Shown piece by piece: positions 34,956-46,616 of a DNA stretch of 64,000 nt. Under the pieces are notes generated by a model. The model made no database searches. It saw nothing but the letters and a program-made list of their open reading frames with translations, and was not told the origin of the DNA. The stretch is taken from assembly GCA_021442155.1 (NCBI GenBank), contig CM038222.1:114021121-114085120 (forward strand), in the 5' to 3' direction. This DNA is from Cymbidium sinense (Eukaryota; Streptophyta; Magnoliopsida; Asparagales; Orchidaceae). Position 1 is the first letter of the stretch, and each line of letters begins with the position of its first letter. The position numbers were made by a program, and so were the translations under genes.

Positions 34956-36436
34956 TAGAGCTTGGCTACCCACATTTGATATTTTTGGGTTTGTGCGGTG
35001 GTACCCGACCACAAATGGCCATTTATTCATTTTATGATTTTCTTCATAAATTGTTTGATGATTTGTTTAGCTTTTGCACTAAATGGCATGATTTTCCTAT
35101 TTTTTTTCCTTGCTTTATGTATGGCCTGGACGTGGATTAGGCTCTTTAGGGAAAGATAAATCTTTTACCCAACTTAACAATTCAAATTAAAATTAAACAA
35201 CTCATAACCTCACCAAAAGCTTTGGATTAAAATCAAGATAAAAAAATTTAACAAATCCATGCACAAATCCATCTTATTTCACTCTTGATTGAAGAGCATC
35301 CACCTTTGCCAGAGAACCTGGCTTAACCTTTGAGGGCCGTGGTGGAAACTCACCTCTTACCTTCTCGTAGATTTTGGCCAATAATCTGATTTCTCATGCA
35401 TTAGTCATAAAAATCTTATTATCCTAAGTCAAAATGATTGTCCAAAAATAAAAGTAAAATGAAATTTGAAATGCATTAGATTTAGGTCATTTGAAGCATG
35501 CCCTTTACATGATCTAGTCTCTTTAGGGAGTGAGTTTAAGGTCTTAGTCTCTTTCTACATAAAAATAGCCCAGCTATCTTGCATAAGCATAAAGACTTGC
35601 CTACATGTATTTAAAATCGTAGGAGGAGTTAGTTGGAAGTCCCCGTGCTGTAAGTCCAAGTTGGTGGTTTGTCCTCTTGTGGAGAGGCAAACCAATTACC
35701 CATTTTGCCTTAGATTTAGGTTGTGCTTCCCTCACTAAGCTCCTAGATTTAGGTTCGGGTTGCTTTTCCCTTTGTGGGCCATAAGCATAATTCCTCACCT
35801 CTTAGGCATTTCCTTAATCTTACATTAAGGAATATTAAGTCCTAAAAATTCTAATGAAAAATACAACTCAAACAAACTAAATCAATTTCCAAAATGTAAA
35901 GCCCAATTTTAGCATAGTTTGAGATGCGTGCTAGGTTTCCTACCATCGTGAGCATCTCCTACTTATTCCCATTTTGGCCTCAATAATAACTCCCTCTTTT
36001 GATCAATCTCATTTGATCTTCAAATATAAATCAATCAATTGATTGTCCTTCCTATTGAAATCTTCAAAGACAACGATCATTTACCTTAATGGAGAGTTTT
36101 CTTAAGGGATCTTGTCCCTTAGGATGCAATTAATTATGGGGGCTTGCCCCTATAAGGAACTTAATGAACTCGGTTTAAAATAAACCTTGCTTTACTTTTT
36201 CATGTAAAGAAAGAGAAGAATCTCTGGTACATATGCAGACCCATCATCCTTAAAAGTCCTTATTGAAGTGATTGGTTCCATTAAAGGGTAGTGACTTCTG
36301 TCTTTCGAGATAGTACACTATACCTTGATGATGTACCTTATCACCTGAATACATACATCTACAGATCTGCATGGCATCTTACTAAGATAAATTTCCACAT
36401 ATATAATTTTACCTTTCCATTCACCACAGATTTGAA

Positions 36437-36454
36437 GGTGACTCCGGGAATTTT
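36437..36454 (+). other. Primer-binding-site-like sequence behind LTR B
   Basis: GGTGACTCCGGG lies 8 bases after the LTR end. The equivalent site behind copy C reads TAGTGACTCCGTTAGGG. Both resemble the TGGCGACTCC type of site used by plant Tat elements. Its presence means that B can act as a 5' LTR. Confidence 0.55.
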
Positions 36455-37040
36455 TCTCCCATGAGTATGACAAGATACTCGTGTCATTTTTTGGCAAAAA
36501 GAATAGTTCTGCCTAATGAATTGCATAAAGCTTGGGCAATAAATCTAAGAACCTGGTGTTCCATCCTTGGCCTGAGAATATTATAGTCAAGCAAGCAATC
36601 CATGAGTTAAAATTGTTAACCTCATAAATTTTAATATAACTGAAATACAAATTTGACATAATTGGCAATCAAGAAAAATTAACACTCCAAGTAGTTAGTA
36701 AGTATAAGATGGAAAACCTAAAAGGTTAGTAATTATTGACTAAAAGACCAACTCTTCCTAGTTGGCAATTCAAAAAGGCCAACACTTTATGTGGTTGGTG
36801 AGTCTTATATAAGACCAACACCTAGAGAGGTCAGAGACTATTAATTAAAAAACCAACTCTCTATAGTTGGAAATTAAGAAAACCAAAACTCCTTGTGGTT
36901 GGCAACTTTTGTATAGGATTGATAACCTATGAGGTTAATGAATATTAATTAAAAGATTGACTTGCCATAATTAGCAAAATAAGACTTGACACCCATGGTT
37001 GGCAATAAGAAATCATCAAACTTGTCGTGAATGGCAACTA
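36455..37040 (+). repeat. Leader with about 100-bp hairpin tandem repeats
   Basis: Units start near 36650, 36747, 36852 and 36956 (spacings 97-105). Each begins with a variant of accaactcttcctagttgg, where CCAACT and AGTTGG can pair, followed by ggcaa..aa.. and 'cc..tgtggttgg'. They lie in the leader position behind LTR B, as the different hairpin repeats do behind LTR C. Confidence 0.7.
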
Positions 37041-40000
37041 TAAAGAGGTGACTCACAAAAGTCAACAATCAAGTGCATCACGAAGTCAGTATTCATAATC
37101 TCTTTATGTCCCAAACAAAGTTTTCATATAATGGTGAGTACAATGTAAATAGCATGAATTTCTTGCCAAAAAAATCTAGAGAGTATCCACAAAGATATAA
37201 CTCTCACATCCATTAAAGGAAAAGTAATTATTGTTTCAAATGAACTCAGGAAAGAAAAAAATGATTATTTTGATTCATAAGTAAAATTTTTACAAAAGTG
37301 TGAATGTGAGTACTCGCAACAAAAAAGAGAAAGATAATCCATTTGTGCTTCCCTCATTGTCATCTCCATCATAATTTGAAAGGGTGGGAGCATTAGAGAA
37401 ATCTAAAAACATGGTAATAATGAAGTCAATGCCTGCCTTGAATTTTTGTTGCAATAAGTCCTAATACTCATCAGAATCAAAGCAACCTTTAAACTTGGCT
37501 TTCTTATTTCAAAATTCCTGTATAATGATATAAATTCTTTTCTGGCAAAGTGAGTCAACTTTAGAACCACCATGTTCTTCTTCTCCTCCTTCCTAGTTGC
37601 CTCCACCTAAAACTTAGATATTTGTGCATTGGAGGATTAGGGATCATCCTTCAAAGTAGGCAATTCAGCCCTCACTGTAGACAAGGCCTTCCACTTCATA
37701 AAGAACAAATAAATCTTCTACTTGAACTCAAAGGCTTGATTTGTTGGCTTGGATATATTTGGGGTATAATTATTGATATCATACTCCTCCTCCTCTTCTT
37801 CCTCCTCCTCTTTCTTAGGATTGGTTTTCTTCTTCTTCAAGCATCTTTAGGGAGTCAAACTCACTACCCTTTTTTACACTTTTTAGAAGTTGTACTTGGC
37901 TCAACCTCATCAATGGCCTTAGTGGTAGCAAACTCTTCCTCATCCGCTCATGCTCACCATCCTCTAAGAATTGAACTACTAAGGGATCGAGTGGAGGATA
38001 CATATAAGTCTTATCTCTTACAAATGAGCAAATGAAATGATTAGAAAAGAGTGTGTCAAAAGGGCAATATAAAATTTATGAAGGACGATGAAATATGTAC
38101 CACAGAACACACTAGAGAATCAATCAAAATAGAGATAGTGATGGATATTTATAGTCTTATCAATTACTTTCTATAGCATCTCCTTCACCCTGCATTTTGA
38201 CTCGCGAGTAGTTGCATTTCTAGCAAAAAATAGAAGAGGAATGGTTAGAACTTGCCATAAAGATGAGCCTTTCACAAACAAGATCTTTGAGTGTCATTCC
38301 CTCAAAATATTCACCAGGCTTTGAATCTTCATCAAGACTGCCAAAAACTAGATAGTCTCAACTTGGTAGCCCTTCACTAAAAAACATAACCAAATGGGTT
38401 TAGCCTCCACAATAACTTCTACTTCCTATGGTATAGAATGAAGGTGTGATGCACATCACATAATTTGACAAAACTTGGGCTGGGATGACCCCATGAAAAT
38501 TTAGAATATCCACCCACTCACTAGGAAAAGGAAGCTAAAGATCACATATGAAATTATCAAGAGGGATGCATAGCTCATGTGATCAGGTTGAGTTAAGCCT
38601 CTTATCTTTGTAAGCCACTTGCATCGTAAAGTTAGAATGACTTTTTAGTAGTTGAGGAAGATGCGAGTAACTATCACAAGATCAAGTTTAGGCACATCTT
38701 TGTCATTGATCTTCATGAATGCAACCACTGCATTTCTTAGAGCTGCATTCAAGTCAATCAAAGAAAAGTTGCTTTAAAATCCAAGAGGGATGTGACTTAC
38801 TCATTAAGACAAGAAGTCCAGAAGTCCTCTTGCTTAAAATTGGAGGCATAATGAGGACTCAACCATTCATGATAAGAATGAATCTATAGATAGAAGGCAA
38901 GGCTTAGTAACATGGATGTTGCATCAAGTATTAAATAGAGAAACCATTACGAATATTTCAAGCAATGTAATTCATGATAAAAATAATTAATATCTTGCAC
39001 TCACAACCCAACCATAAAAGAGTCTCGATAAGAGAAATGGTGGGTAATAATTAACTACACATTTTATTAAAAGTAGAAATAATAATTGCAATACACTTGC
39101 TATGTCCATTATACATCTTTTTTTAGCTACTTGATAAAGGGGTAGTTTGAGTGCCATTCCATGTCAAGCCTACCCTTATCACACATGTAATAAAATAAGA
39201 AATTAACTCTAGAAATGAAGAGAGCACTCCCCTATGACTCAAAAGAGAATTGGAATACAGTTAACTCGACCCTTATGATCACAAAATTCCTTTAAGACTC
39301 TACCTTCACAGTCTACCTCCACTATAACTCCACCTTTAACATTGATTGAATCTCACTTAACTCTTACTTTGATGAGTCTAAGTATTCCACAAGAAGAACA
39401 ATCCTCATTTACAAAGTAACAAACGTGGATGGATCAATGAGTGCCATCAATCTTCTCTCAACACCTTCCCCCTCTGGGTAAGAAGAATAATCCTACGCAG
39501 ACTAATCACTATCTCACCAAGCAAAGAAAGAGAAACTCACCAACATCTCCTAGATGTCCACCGAAGTAAAGCTGGTCATCCCTATAGAAGAAACGGTGAG
39601 TTCCTCGATGATTGCTCTTTATTAGTATGCACACTCTCTTAAGACAAACTCAACGTTGCCAAGTCAACCTGTAGTGAAGCTAGAGTCACCCTTAAATGAT
39701 GAGAAATGAATTTATCAAAAAATAAATAATGGTATTTTGATAAGGAGCTTAGGTAAGGGCCATATCCTTGGGAAAAGAAGCCAATCCTTGAGGGAATGGA
39801 CTTTCTTAAAACTTGAATGATGACTTAACAGCTTGCCTATAGTAAGGTGAATCATTTCCTTAAGAATACATAGAGTATCAGGGGAAATAAGTTGAGATGA
39901 GGAATTGCCCATCAATTCCTTCTATCGACCTACATTCATCATACTCAACTTCAATAATAGAAAAAATTTAGAATGGCTAATAAGAAGAATTAAATAAGAT

Positions 40001-41369
40001 TGAGTCCTACCACCAAAGACACTCCACTAAATTATTTTTTTTGCAGGAGGTTCTCGTCAACCTACATACCATGACTTTTTGATCCTGCATCAAAGGATTA
40101 TCTTCTTTCTTCTTTTGAGCACTCACAAGTTGGATCTACCACAACAGTCACATTCTTTACCACAACAGAGCGAGTGCTCGGCTCCTTCCATGAGTCCTTG
40201 ATGCTACCCTTGGTTGAAGCAACAATAGACTTATAAATGGGGATGATTGTGGTACTCACCTCGGTCATAGGGGTAGTTACTGATTTCACTAGCTTCTTAC
40301 TTTTCTTCATCTTTTTCTACAGGCCCGCCTAGAGTTTAAAAGAATTGATATTACCATGAGAACTCTTAACATCCATAGTGAATAAGTGAATCCCTCTCAC
40401 CTACAATGAATTGACAATGAGAAGAAATTCTTAGCATAGCAGTGGGCACAATAAAAAGAAAGATTTCCAAAAGAGAAAGGGTAAAGGTTCCTTTTATAGC
40501 AAGTGAAGCTTGGGTACTTCATAAGGTGATCTAACCATTCATACCTTCATAATAAATGCTCAAATCTAATTATCTTCTCATTCTTTTATTGTTTAGTGAG
40601 TTTCTTCTATAAAAAGGAGAAGAATTAGGAAGCTAAATATTTTTCCAAATATATAGGCAAGCTAGAATAGCCTTCATAGCAAGCCATCACCAAAAAAATA
40701 TTTGATATATGAAAGTGAGTTATTCGATAAAAAGGACTTGCCATGCATAGGGAGGGTTAAAAAAGGAAGACTAAAAATTGAAATATGGAAACCGACAACA
40801 TAAGTAGACTCACCCAAAGCTAGTGGACCAAAGAAGATCAGACAACACTACTATGACATATTTATTCACCCCATTCGAAAAGGCAGTAGGTCACCTGTAC
40901 CAATGAGTTATGGAGCTTACTGCTTGCCAAATAACACTCACGTCATGTTAAGGCAAGTCCCTACCTATACTCGACTTACTTTACATTTACTTACAATATG
41001 TAACTACACCCCATTGCTATTCAAAGCAGAGGGCAAGGCAAAGGTGGTTACGATGGGGGCAGGGGGGCATTTTATTTTTCAGAGTTGGTGTCATAGATTT
41101 TACTATTTGTACTATACCTTAGTGCAATAATACAATTAATGATACTTTTCATACTTCTTTTATTTTTATTTCTATATTTTTTTACCCTATTTTCCAATTA
41201 TCTCAGAGAGTTTTTCTTCACTCCACTAACATATTCAAATTCAACAATATTGATGAAGTAAATGAATTTTAATATCATAAAATTTATCTACATACAATCA
41301 AAAGTATGCATACAAGTTTATGAAATAAAGAAGAAGAAACTTTAAAAAGAAATCTTAAGTTGGTAGAGC
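37041..41369. other. Decayed repeat DNA with - strand coding traces, not identified
   Basis: Short reverse-strand frames at 37403-37606, 37815-38003, 39715-39915 and 40098-40310 have coding-like composition. The last is S/T/V-rich after a lysine-rich start, and 37790-37810 encodes a run of charged residues. Frames between them are broken every few dozen codons. This looks like an old element in the - direction, but no reverse transcriptase, integrase or transposase block was recognised. Sequence from 40500 to 41369 shows nothing I can name. Confidence 0.35.
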
Positions 41370-42611
41370 ATGTTTCTTATACTTGGGATTATTTGACATC
41401 AAGCTAGATTGTTAGTTATATGTATTTAACTATGCACTTCATTAGTCTTGATTGAAAGTTGCCAAGAAGGATAATTAACTTTAATGACTTATAAACCACA
41501 CCCCCTCCTTATAGTGGTTTTGTTATTTATAAGGCTTTTTCTAAATTATAGTTGTAATGAGATCTTCAAAATAAAGTCTATATAGTTACATTAGATAATG
41601 CCTCTGCTGAAGAAGTTGCTACTAAGAACTTGAAAGCTTTGTTCAGCAAAAGGTTTGGATTACTTTTTATGAGAGAAATTTTTTTATGCTAAGTGCGTTG
41701 CTTATTCAAGATGGTTTAAAGTAAACCAATCAAATGATTGATAAGGTAAGATAATTTATTTTTGTTTATAAAGAGATCTCCTAGCTTGTTTCATAAATTT
41801 GGTGAGATTCCAAGATAGTTTGGCTATCCATAATAAAATTAATTTACATTGATGTTCCAATTTTTTGGAATTCTACATATAAGATGCTTGAGTCAACTTT
41901 TTATTGTACAGATGTATTTCATGAGTATGCTTTGAGGGATCTTAATTATTTATAGTTCCTTTTTGAACATCAATTGAATCAATTTGATAAAGTAATACAC
42001 TTGTTTTTTTTAATCATATTACTAAAGTTTTTTTTAGTTTAAATTACCTAGAGGCTAATAGGCTTCTTTGGAAATTAATTCATATTAAAAAAAATTTGGA
42101 TAGAGAATGCAATTTTGAGAGTACATTTTTATCAAATATGCTCATTTCTATAAAAGCTAAGTTAGATAAGTACTAGGCAAAGTCTTCCATACACTTCCCA
42201 GTTGCATGCATAATAGATCTTAGAATGAAAATATTTGGGATCATATACTATTATCCATAGATATGGTACTGATGTTGTGAATGAGAAGATGAAAAGTGTG
42301 AAGAAAATACCTTTTGAGCATTTCTATTACTATGTAGTTTAGAAATACAATGTTGGAAAAAATAGAATAATCACTAACAATTATTTTTGCAGTAGTTGAT
42401 GACCCAACCACTTAAGAAGTAGATTTCGTTAATTTTATAGGTCTCCTTCTTTCACAAAAAGTTTTTTAGAGATTTATTTGGAAAGAGACTTGTGTGAAAT
42501 TCCTAGTTTTTTAATTTAAAATTCTTGAGTGGTGAAAAATGTTTTCCTTGAAGTACAATAATTTATGGAAGATGGCTAAAGACATTTTACTATCCCTAAT
42601 ATAACTATTGT
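41370..42611 (+). pseudogene. hAT transposase relic, N-terminal and central part
   Basis: The broken + frame contains YIVTLDNASAEEVATKNLKALF at about 41580-41645, matching the 'TLDNAS.ND.A...L' core of plant hAT transposases. It is followed by SALLIQDGLK (the 'LNLIVQDGL' position). At about 42125-42250 come SIKAKLDKY and IIDLRMKIFGI ('MK.KFDKYW...LDPR.K'), and at 42520-42600 FKILEW.KMFSLKYNNLWKMAKDIL ('DVL.WWK.N...YP.LS.MARDIL'). Stops are frequent. The reading breaks at 42611 where an LTR is inserted. Confidence 0.8.
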
Positions 42612-44945
42612 TAAGAAGCTATGAATACTTACTAAAAAAATTTAAATTAAATCATAATTTTTAAAACCTTGTTTAAAACTTAATTATAAAATATTGTAAA
42701 TAATTTTTAATGAAAGAGTAAATCAACCATCCAACCAAATAACCAAAGTAAAGTGCAAAAAAAAAAGATAAGTGGCATAGAGATTTTTATGTGGTTCGAT
42801 CAAATCCCAAAATTACATCCACCCTCCTAGTCACCCACTAGAATTCACTAATCAAAATAAGATTAGAAACAATCTCATGTACTTTCCAATTATAATTTGA
42901 ATACCCACTAAACAATATTAAGATAAATAAGAAAAGAGTTCTTAGGCTTATAGCATATATTTTATGAATTTTTAAGGTAATGATATGAACTTGAAAATAT
43001 TCTTAACACAAAATGTAAGAATGAAGAATAACCATTAAAATTACACGGACAAAAATGGAGGGCTAAGAAATTAAATATGACAACCGTTATTTGTAAAAGC
43101 CTTGAGACTTTAATTCAATCAAATCAAATAGAAAACCTTTTAAATCACTTAAAAGAGAATAAAAATAGATTTGAAAGATACTTTAACTATAAAGGACATG
43201 AATATTTTCATTCAAATTAAACCAACAAAATCAATGATTTAAAAGATTGACATGTAGTAATTATTCTCATGTCCTTGTGGATGTAAGCAACAAAATCAAT
43301 GAGCTTTCCAAGGCTTACAAAAATTTGAAGATGATCTCCATGAAGATAAAGTTAAGAAGAGTGTAGATGACCTTAAGCACTTGCACTTCAAGCAATCTCT
43401 AATGTGATTCTTCTCAAGGGGAGCAATCAAGAGAGAGATGTTTTAGCATTGTGAATCTAAGATACACCAAAAGTTCAACTAGAATGGTTGACCAAGGTGG
43501 AGAGAATTAAGAAGGAGGTAAGCTAAGGTAGCACCTCATTAAATAAGCTTTGATTCAAGAGGGTTCGACCAAGTCAAGAAGAAATGAGAAGGAAATTAGT
43601 AGGAAGGAAACTTATATGGAAAGAGTTTGATTTTGAGCAATTGATCACATGCAAATAAAATTTAAAATTTAATGAGTGAAATCGGCCAAGCAAGAGAGAG
43701 AGAGAGGAGAGGGAGAGATAACTTTAATTAATTAAGCAATCTCATGACAAATAAATCCATGTGGAATTCGTCCAAATTGATTGAAATTAAGATGGAAAGA
43801 CACATGAATCATGGTTCGGCCAAATAAACTTCTAAAGGGATTCAATCATGATTCATGAAAATAATAGGAGAGATTACTTAACTAAATTGATTGAACTTAA
43901 GAAGGAAAGACACTTGAATAAAATCCATTAAAATATATCAAAAATAATTTTGGCTAAAGGAGTTTTCAAATAAAAAATCCATTTCCAATCAATATAAATC
44001 AAGGGAGATCAATTAAGAAATTTTTCAAATATTTTCATAATTTAATTTTATCAATTTTAAAAGAAGGGACGACCAACTCATCTCCTTAAATAGAAAATTA
44101 AAAATAGAAAATACTATTAATTTAAAATCTAATTGAATTTGTATTTGAACTAACATAAATTTAATTCAAATAAATTTAATTTTAGGAAATTAAAATGCAC
44201 TGGGGTCAACAACACATGCCAAAAATAATTTAAAACACATTTGGAAATATATCATGACAAAATATCATTTATATTTCAACATTAATCAAATTCAAAATTT
44301 AAATAATTATGAATTTAAATTTTTAATAAATAAATAAAATTAATATGGAAATAATTTTAATAAATTCCAAAAAAAATTCATCATGCCAAAATTAATGAAA
44401 ATGCAGCTAAAATAAAAAGCAAGAGAAGATTATTGCTAGTGGAGACAAAAAAAAGAGTAGGAGAGAGAAAAGAATAATTTTGGTAATGAAATAATAATTT
44501 AATTCTCATGATAAAATAAATATATAAAGTTAATCTAAGCATGAAAATAGCTTAATGAAATGTAAATTAAATTTGACTCACTTTAAAAGTAATGGATAAA
44601 GCTTAATCGTATTGAAGTACTCAAATTATTCAGAAAGAATAATTCCAAGAATAAATAATGCAATTAAAATATAGAAGAATATCTAAAAATGTAAATAAAT
44701 TATATGGAAATATGTAAGTCATTACATTTATGTTTTTAAGCTATCATTTGTATTATTATTGCAAAACCTAGAAAGATACGCAAACTGCTCTAGTCTAGGT
44801 TGATCTTGACTTTCCAAATCTAACTAAGCATAATAAGTCTAGTTAGCTTCTTGAAACACTTAAAATAACACATTAGTTTCATCCAATCATATATTTATTA
44901 TCATTAAAATCAATTACATAAGCAATATGGTTCATAGAATCAACA
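42612..44945 (-). repeat. Solo copia-type LTR inserted in the hAT gene
   Basis: A 2.3-kb block flanked by the 5-bp direct repeat ATTGT (42607-42611 and 44946-44950). It is related to the 2.2-kb LTRs at 46617-48809 and 53850-56084: 'atgtggttcgatcaaatccc...tagtcacccactag' near 42790-42850 matches 'acgtggctcggccaaacccc...tagtcactcctag', and the end 'tcattaaaatcaatt...catagaatcaaca' matches their ends. No internal coding part is present, so it is a solo LTR from recombination. Its first bases read TA rather than TG, probably a mutation. Confidence 0.8.
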
Positions 44946-45074
44946 ATTGTAGCTTTTAAACTGGCTTCTAGTGTAAGAGATCGTGTGTTTGGAGATTACA
45001 AAAGCTTATTATCACTAAAACTACTTGATGCTTTGATTTGTACTCATAATTGGATTTGTTCTTCTAATAAGTGA
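44946..45074 (+). pseudogene. hAT transposase relic, C-terminal dimerisation part
   Basis: Resumes exactly where 42611 left off: IVAFKLASSVRDRVFGDYKSLLSLKLLDALICTHNWI, then a TGA. This matches the hAT C-terminal pattern 'TVASESAFS..GRVLD..RSSL.P..VEALICTQNWL'. The ATTGT duplicated by the solo LTR encodes the same isoleucine-valine on both sides, which proves continuity of the two halves. Confidence 0.85.
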
Positions 45075-45102
45075 AAAAGTTTAGTTAAATTAAAATGAAT
45101 TT

Positions 45103-46616
45103 CTATGTAAAAAGTAAAAAAGTCAACGCCAATACATGTTGTGTGCCTTGTCAGTTACACCACACCTATTGGAGGTCCTTTTGTTGACCTCACTTTTGGA
45201 ATAAGGATTTAATCTTCCCATCTTAAACCTAGGAGTCTTCTTGACACTAAGACTTTCTTAATCATAAGACACTTTTAGTAGTTAGGTTAACACTTAACCT
45301 AAACATAGAGGCTTAGGAGGACTTGCCATAAGTTCAGGCTATGTCTTAGGAAGCCTACCCATCCTTTAGCCTAAACCAAGCCCATGTCTACCTCCTTAAC
45401 CAAAACCAAACCTAAAATCAATCCAACCAATCCAAATTTAATTCCAATTCATATCCAACTCCAAGACAAATAATGGAAAACCATAATATAAATCCATTTT
45501 TAGTCCCTAAAGCCACCCTATGGACTTAACTTGAATACCTTCAATCTAACCCAAATCCAATTGATTTTCACAAAACACTCCAACCATTCAAACCTTCATT
45601 CCAACAACCAAGTCAATCAAACCCATTGACCAAAATCAATTTAATCCTTAGCTAGCCCATTTGAACCCAAAATGTCCAAATGAGCCAAAATCCAATTAAA
45701 ACCAAATAAATTGCAATCAAAGCCATCAATCAATTCCAAATCAATTATCAACTCTTAAACTTGAAACTAGCTAAATTGGTCCATTAGGCTCACTTGACTC
45801 AAAGTGAACTAAAGGATCCATTCAACCAAACTCCAATCCAACCCAAATTGGATTTAACAAAGCATCAAAATCTCTTATATTGATATTGATAATCATTGAT
45901 TGATCATTTGCAATCAATTGGGTCAAGCCAAGTCAATTTGGTCATTTGATCAAGTTGACCCAATTAGCCTACATAACCCAAATTGAACCAATCTCCATTT
46001 TACACCAAAAGTGATTGAAACTAATGATTCAAATCAACCCAAAATTGATCTTTGAACATGACTTGACCATTTATTGAGCCAAAATAAACCCAATTGGCCT
46101 TTGACCTAATTTGACCTAAGTCCAAATTAGGCCAAATCAAATTATAATCCAAATTGATTGCAACATATGACTCAAATCCATTTCAAGTTGATTATTTAAC
46201 ATGATTAAACCCTTGGTTGAACTCAATTTGACCAAGCCAACCCAATTGACCCATTTAGCCCAAATTGACCAAAAGGATCAAATTGGTCTAAATCATTCCC
46301 AAATCCAAATTAATTGAAATCAAAACCTACAATCATCTTCAAATAACTAATTGAACCTAAACTAACACCTAACCAACCAATTTGGTCAATTTGACCAAAT
46401 TTGTCAACATTTCCCATTTGACCCAAATAAACCCATATGAGTCAAATTCAAATCTACTCAAAATCAAATCAAACCAATTGAACAAAAACATCCCAAATCA
46501 TCATTTAAACGTGACCAAGCGGTTTGACCTAATTTTACCAATTGGTCAACCCAACTAGCCTAATTTGACCTACATGGGTCAAATTGAGCCAAACCCACTC
46601 AAAACAAGCCCAAACT
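45103..46616 (+). repeat. Giant LTR copy C, first segment
   Basis: Collinear with the first 2.3 kb of copy B: 'agtcaacgccaatacatg', 'caccacacctattgg', 'ttttgttgacctca', the 'cataagaca..tttagtagtt' stretch, then the TTGAC-rich block. It starts about 30 bp after the hAT stop codon, so the element appears to have inserted next to or into the hAT relic. It is cut at 46616 by the SIRE-type copia element. Confidence 0.8.
45610..46585. promoter_or_regulatory. TTGAC/GTCAA cluster in LTR C
   Basis: About 21 TTGAC or GTCAA pentamers by hand count in 0.97 kb, at the position equivalent to the cluster in copy B. Individual sites have shifted but density and pairing are kept. Confidence 0.5.

Larger units (their letters stand above)
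16361..36428 (+). mobile_element. Tat-type Ty3/gypsy retrotransposon 1 (giant LTRs)
   Basis: Order of parts: 5' LTR end (D, 16361-16940), leader, extra upstream coding region (17480-18480), gag (18480-19900), protease (21030-21340), reverse transcriptase, RNase H, second RNase H, integrase (22630-25740), 3' untranslated tandem repeats (25741-28523), and 3' LTR (B). The internal part is 11.6 kb. Two RNase H domains, a coding region ahead of gag, and a repeat-rich 3' untranslated region are known traits of the Tat lineage, which includes Ogre. Every reading frame has stops, so the element cannot make a full polyprotein. No polypurine tract was recognised before B. Confidence 0.85.
28524..36428 (+). 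repeat. Giant LTR copy B (about 7.9 kb)
   Basis: Starts near a TGTTGATC just before shared 'agtcaac..aatacatg' (compare 45119 in copy C). It ends in CACCACA at 36428, directly before a primer-site-like GGTGACTCC. Collinear with copy C (45103-46616 joined to 56085-61875), with A over 1.5 kb and with D over 0.6 kb. Parts in order: the 185-bp tandem repeats, the TTGAC-rich block, a more GC-rich island (31640-32100), an AT-rich run, a purine tract with a TATA motif (34810-34955), and the conserved end segment. It has no gene: the frames at 31335-31580, 35466-35738 and others are not conserved in copy C. The exact left end is uncertain by some tens of bases. Confidence 0.8.
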
